From Promethearchaeota archaeon (GTDB lineage Archaea; Asgardarchaeota; Lokiarchaeia; Sigynarchaeales; SOKP01): DNA of 5,940 nt. Position 1 is the first letter of the stretch, and each line of letters starts with the position of its first letter. A program made the translations under genes and the position numbers. The notes below the pieces were generated by a model. It did not search any database and had not been told where the DNA came from. It was given only the letters and a program-made list of their open reading frames with translations. Below are positions 5,581 to 5,940 of the stretch, piece by piece. The DNA lies in assembly GCA_004524515.1 (NCBI GenBank), contig SDNV01000156.1:1-5940 (forward strand). Direction: 5' to 3'.

Positions 5581-5940
5581 ATGATAGATATATTCTTTAG
5601 CATTTTAATAAATGGGCTTCCTCTGATCATATTAATCCTTCCCCTATTTTTTATTTGGAAAACAACTATTGGAAAATATTATTTCAGAATAATAACCGGG
5701 ATTATTATCTTTTACCTTATTTATTGGGTTTTGCCTATTATTTTTCAAATAGGAGGGGCGCCAAATAAATTGACAACTGATGGGGAAAATTCGCAAAATA
5801 TTGCCTTGGGAATTAGATATATATTCGCTCATGTGGGATCATTATTTGCGTTATTTGCTTTTTATCCCTTGGTAACGCTACCATTTATTTTTCTCGTAGC
5901 TCCTTTTATCTCCTTTTTATTTTTATGGAATCGTTTAAGA
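5581..5940 (+). CDS. Membrane protein of unknown family, N-terminal 120 codons (cut by window edge)
   Basis: From the ATG at 5581 a frame stays open for 120 codons to the end of the window; an in-frame TGA at 5566 limits its start. A GTG at 5572 is the only other start candidate. The product is very hydrophobic, with spans near residues 4-25, 36-57, 77-98 and 100-117. One polar loop (about 58-76, GGAPNKLTTDGENSQN) lies between spans 2 and 3. The hydrophobic pattern and open frame make it a real gene; the antisense reading at 5644-5832 is a shadow. No motif gives a function. It diverges from the deacetylase gene with 109 bases between starts, so the two could share control elements. Confidence 0.78.
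   Translation, partial: MIDIFFSILINGLPLIILILPLFFIWKTTIGKYYFRIITGIIIFYLIYWVLPIIFQIGGAPNKLTTDGENSQNIALGIRYIFAHVGSLFALFAFYPLVTLPFIFLVAPFISFLFLWNRLR

Noticed and set aside
5644..5832. 62-codon minus-strand frame
   Set aside because: It is antisense to the partial membrane protein gene starting at 5581, whose open frame and spans are far more convincing.

Overview
The window looks like a piece of an Asgard archaeal chromosome (Lokiarchaeia-like is plausible, but the lineage is not proven). Three things point there. The DNA is very AT-rich. Transcription signals are archaeal: TATA-like boxes lie roughly 25-60 bases or more before starts, and T-tracts rather than strong GC hairpins follow the genes. 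Most tellingly, the small plus-strand gene at 3942-4349 reads as a profilin, the actin-monomer regulator known in eukaryotes and Asgard archaea. No RNA gene, CRISPR array, insertion sequence or phage gene was seen.

Layout. Positions 1-3708 carry five minus-strand genes, read right to left. A minimal FtsX-type permease (3154-3699) and a MacB/LolD-type ABC ATPase (2450-3142) form a tight two-gene operon. A 188-residue membrane protein with a TTG start (1664-2230) and a 342-residue, roughly nine-span membrane protein (436-1464) follow. The last is the first 44 codons of a secreted or anchored acidic protein with a signal peptide, cut by the left edge (1-132). The last three look like separate transcription units: each is separated from its neighbour by about 200-300 bases of AT-rich DNA, with T-tract terminators after the genes and candidate TATA boxes before two of them.

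The profilin gene (3942-4349, plus) diverges from the permease across a 233-242 base promoter region. It converges on a zinc-dependent histone-deacetylase-family gene (4380-5471, minus) with only 30 bases between the stops. A further membrane protein gene starts at 5581 on the plus strand, divergent from the deacetylase, and runs off the right edge.

How the genes may work together. The permease and ATPase almost certainly form one membrane complex, but the permease lacks the large extracytoplasmic domain of MacB or LolC/E, so its substrate cannot be read from sequence. The profilin presumably acts on an actin encoded elsewhere. The deacetylase keeps its zinc-site and catalytic residues, but its substrate is unknown. 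Nothing links profilin and deacetylase functionally beyond adjacency. The other membrane proteins are not assignable to families by eye. I found no convincing defence or mobile system here. The points most worth a second look are the profilin, the minimal exporter and the unassigned membrane proteins.
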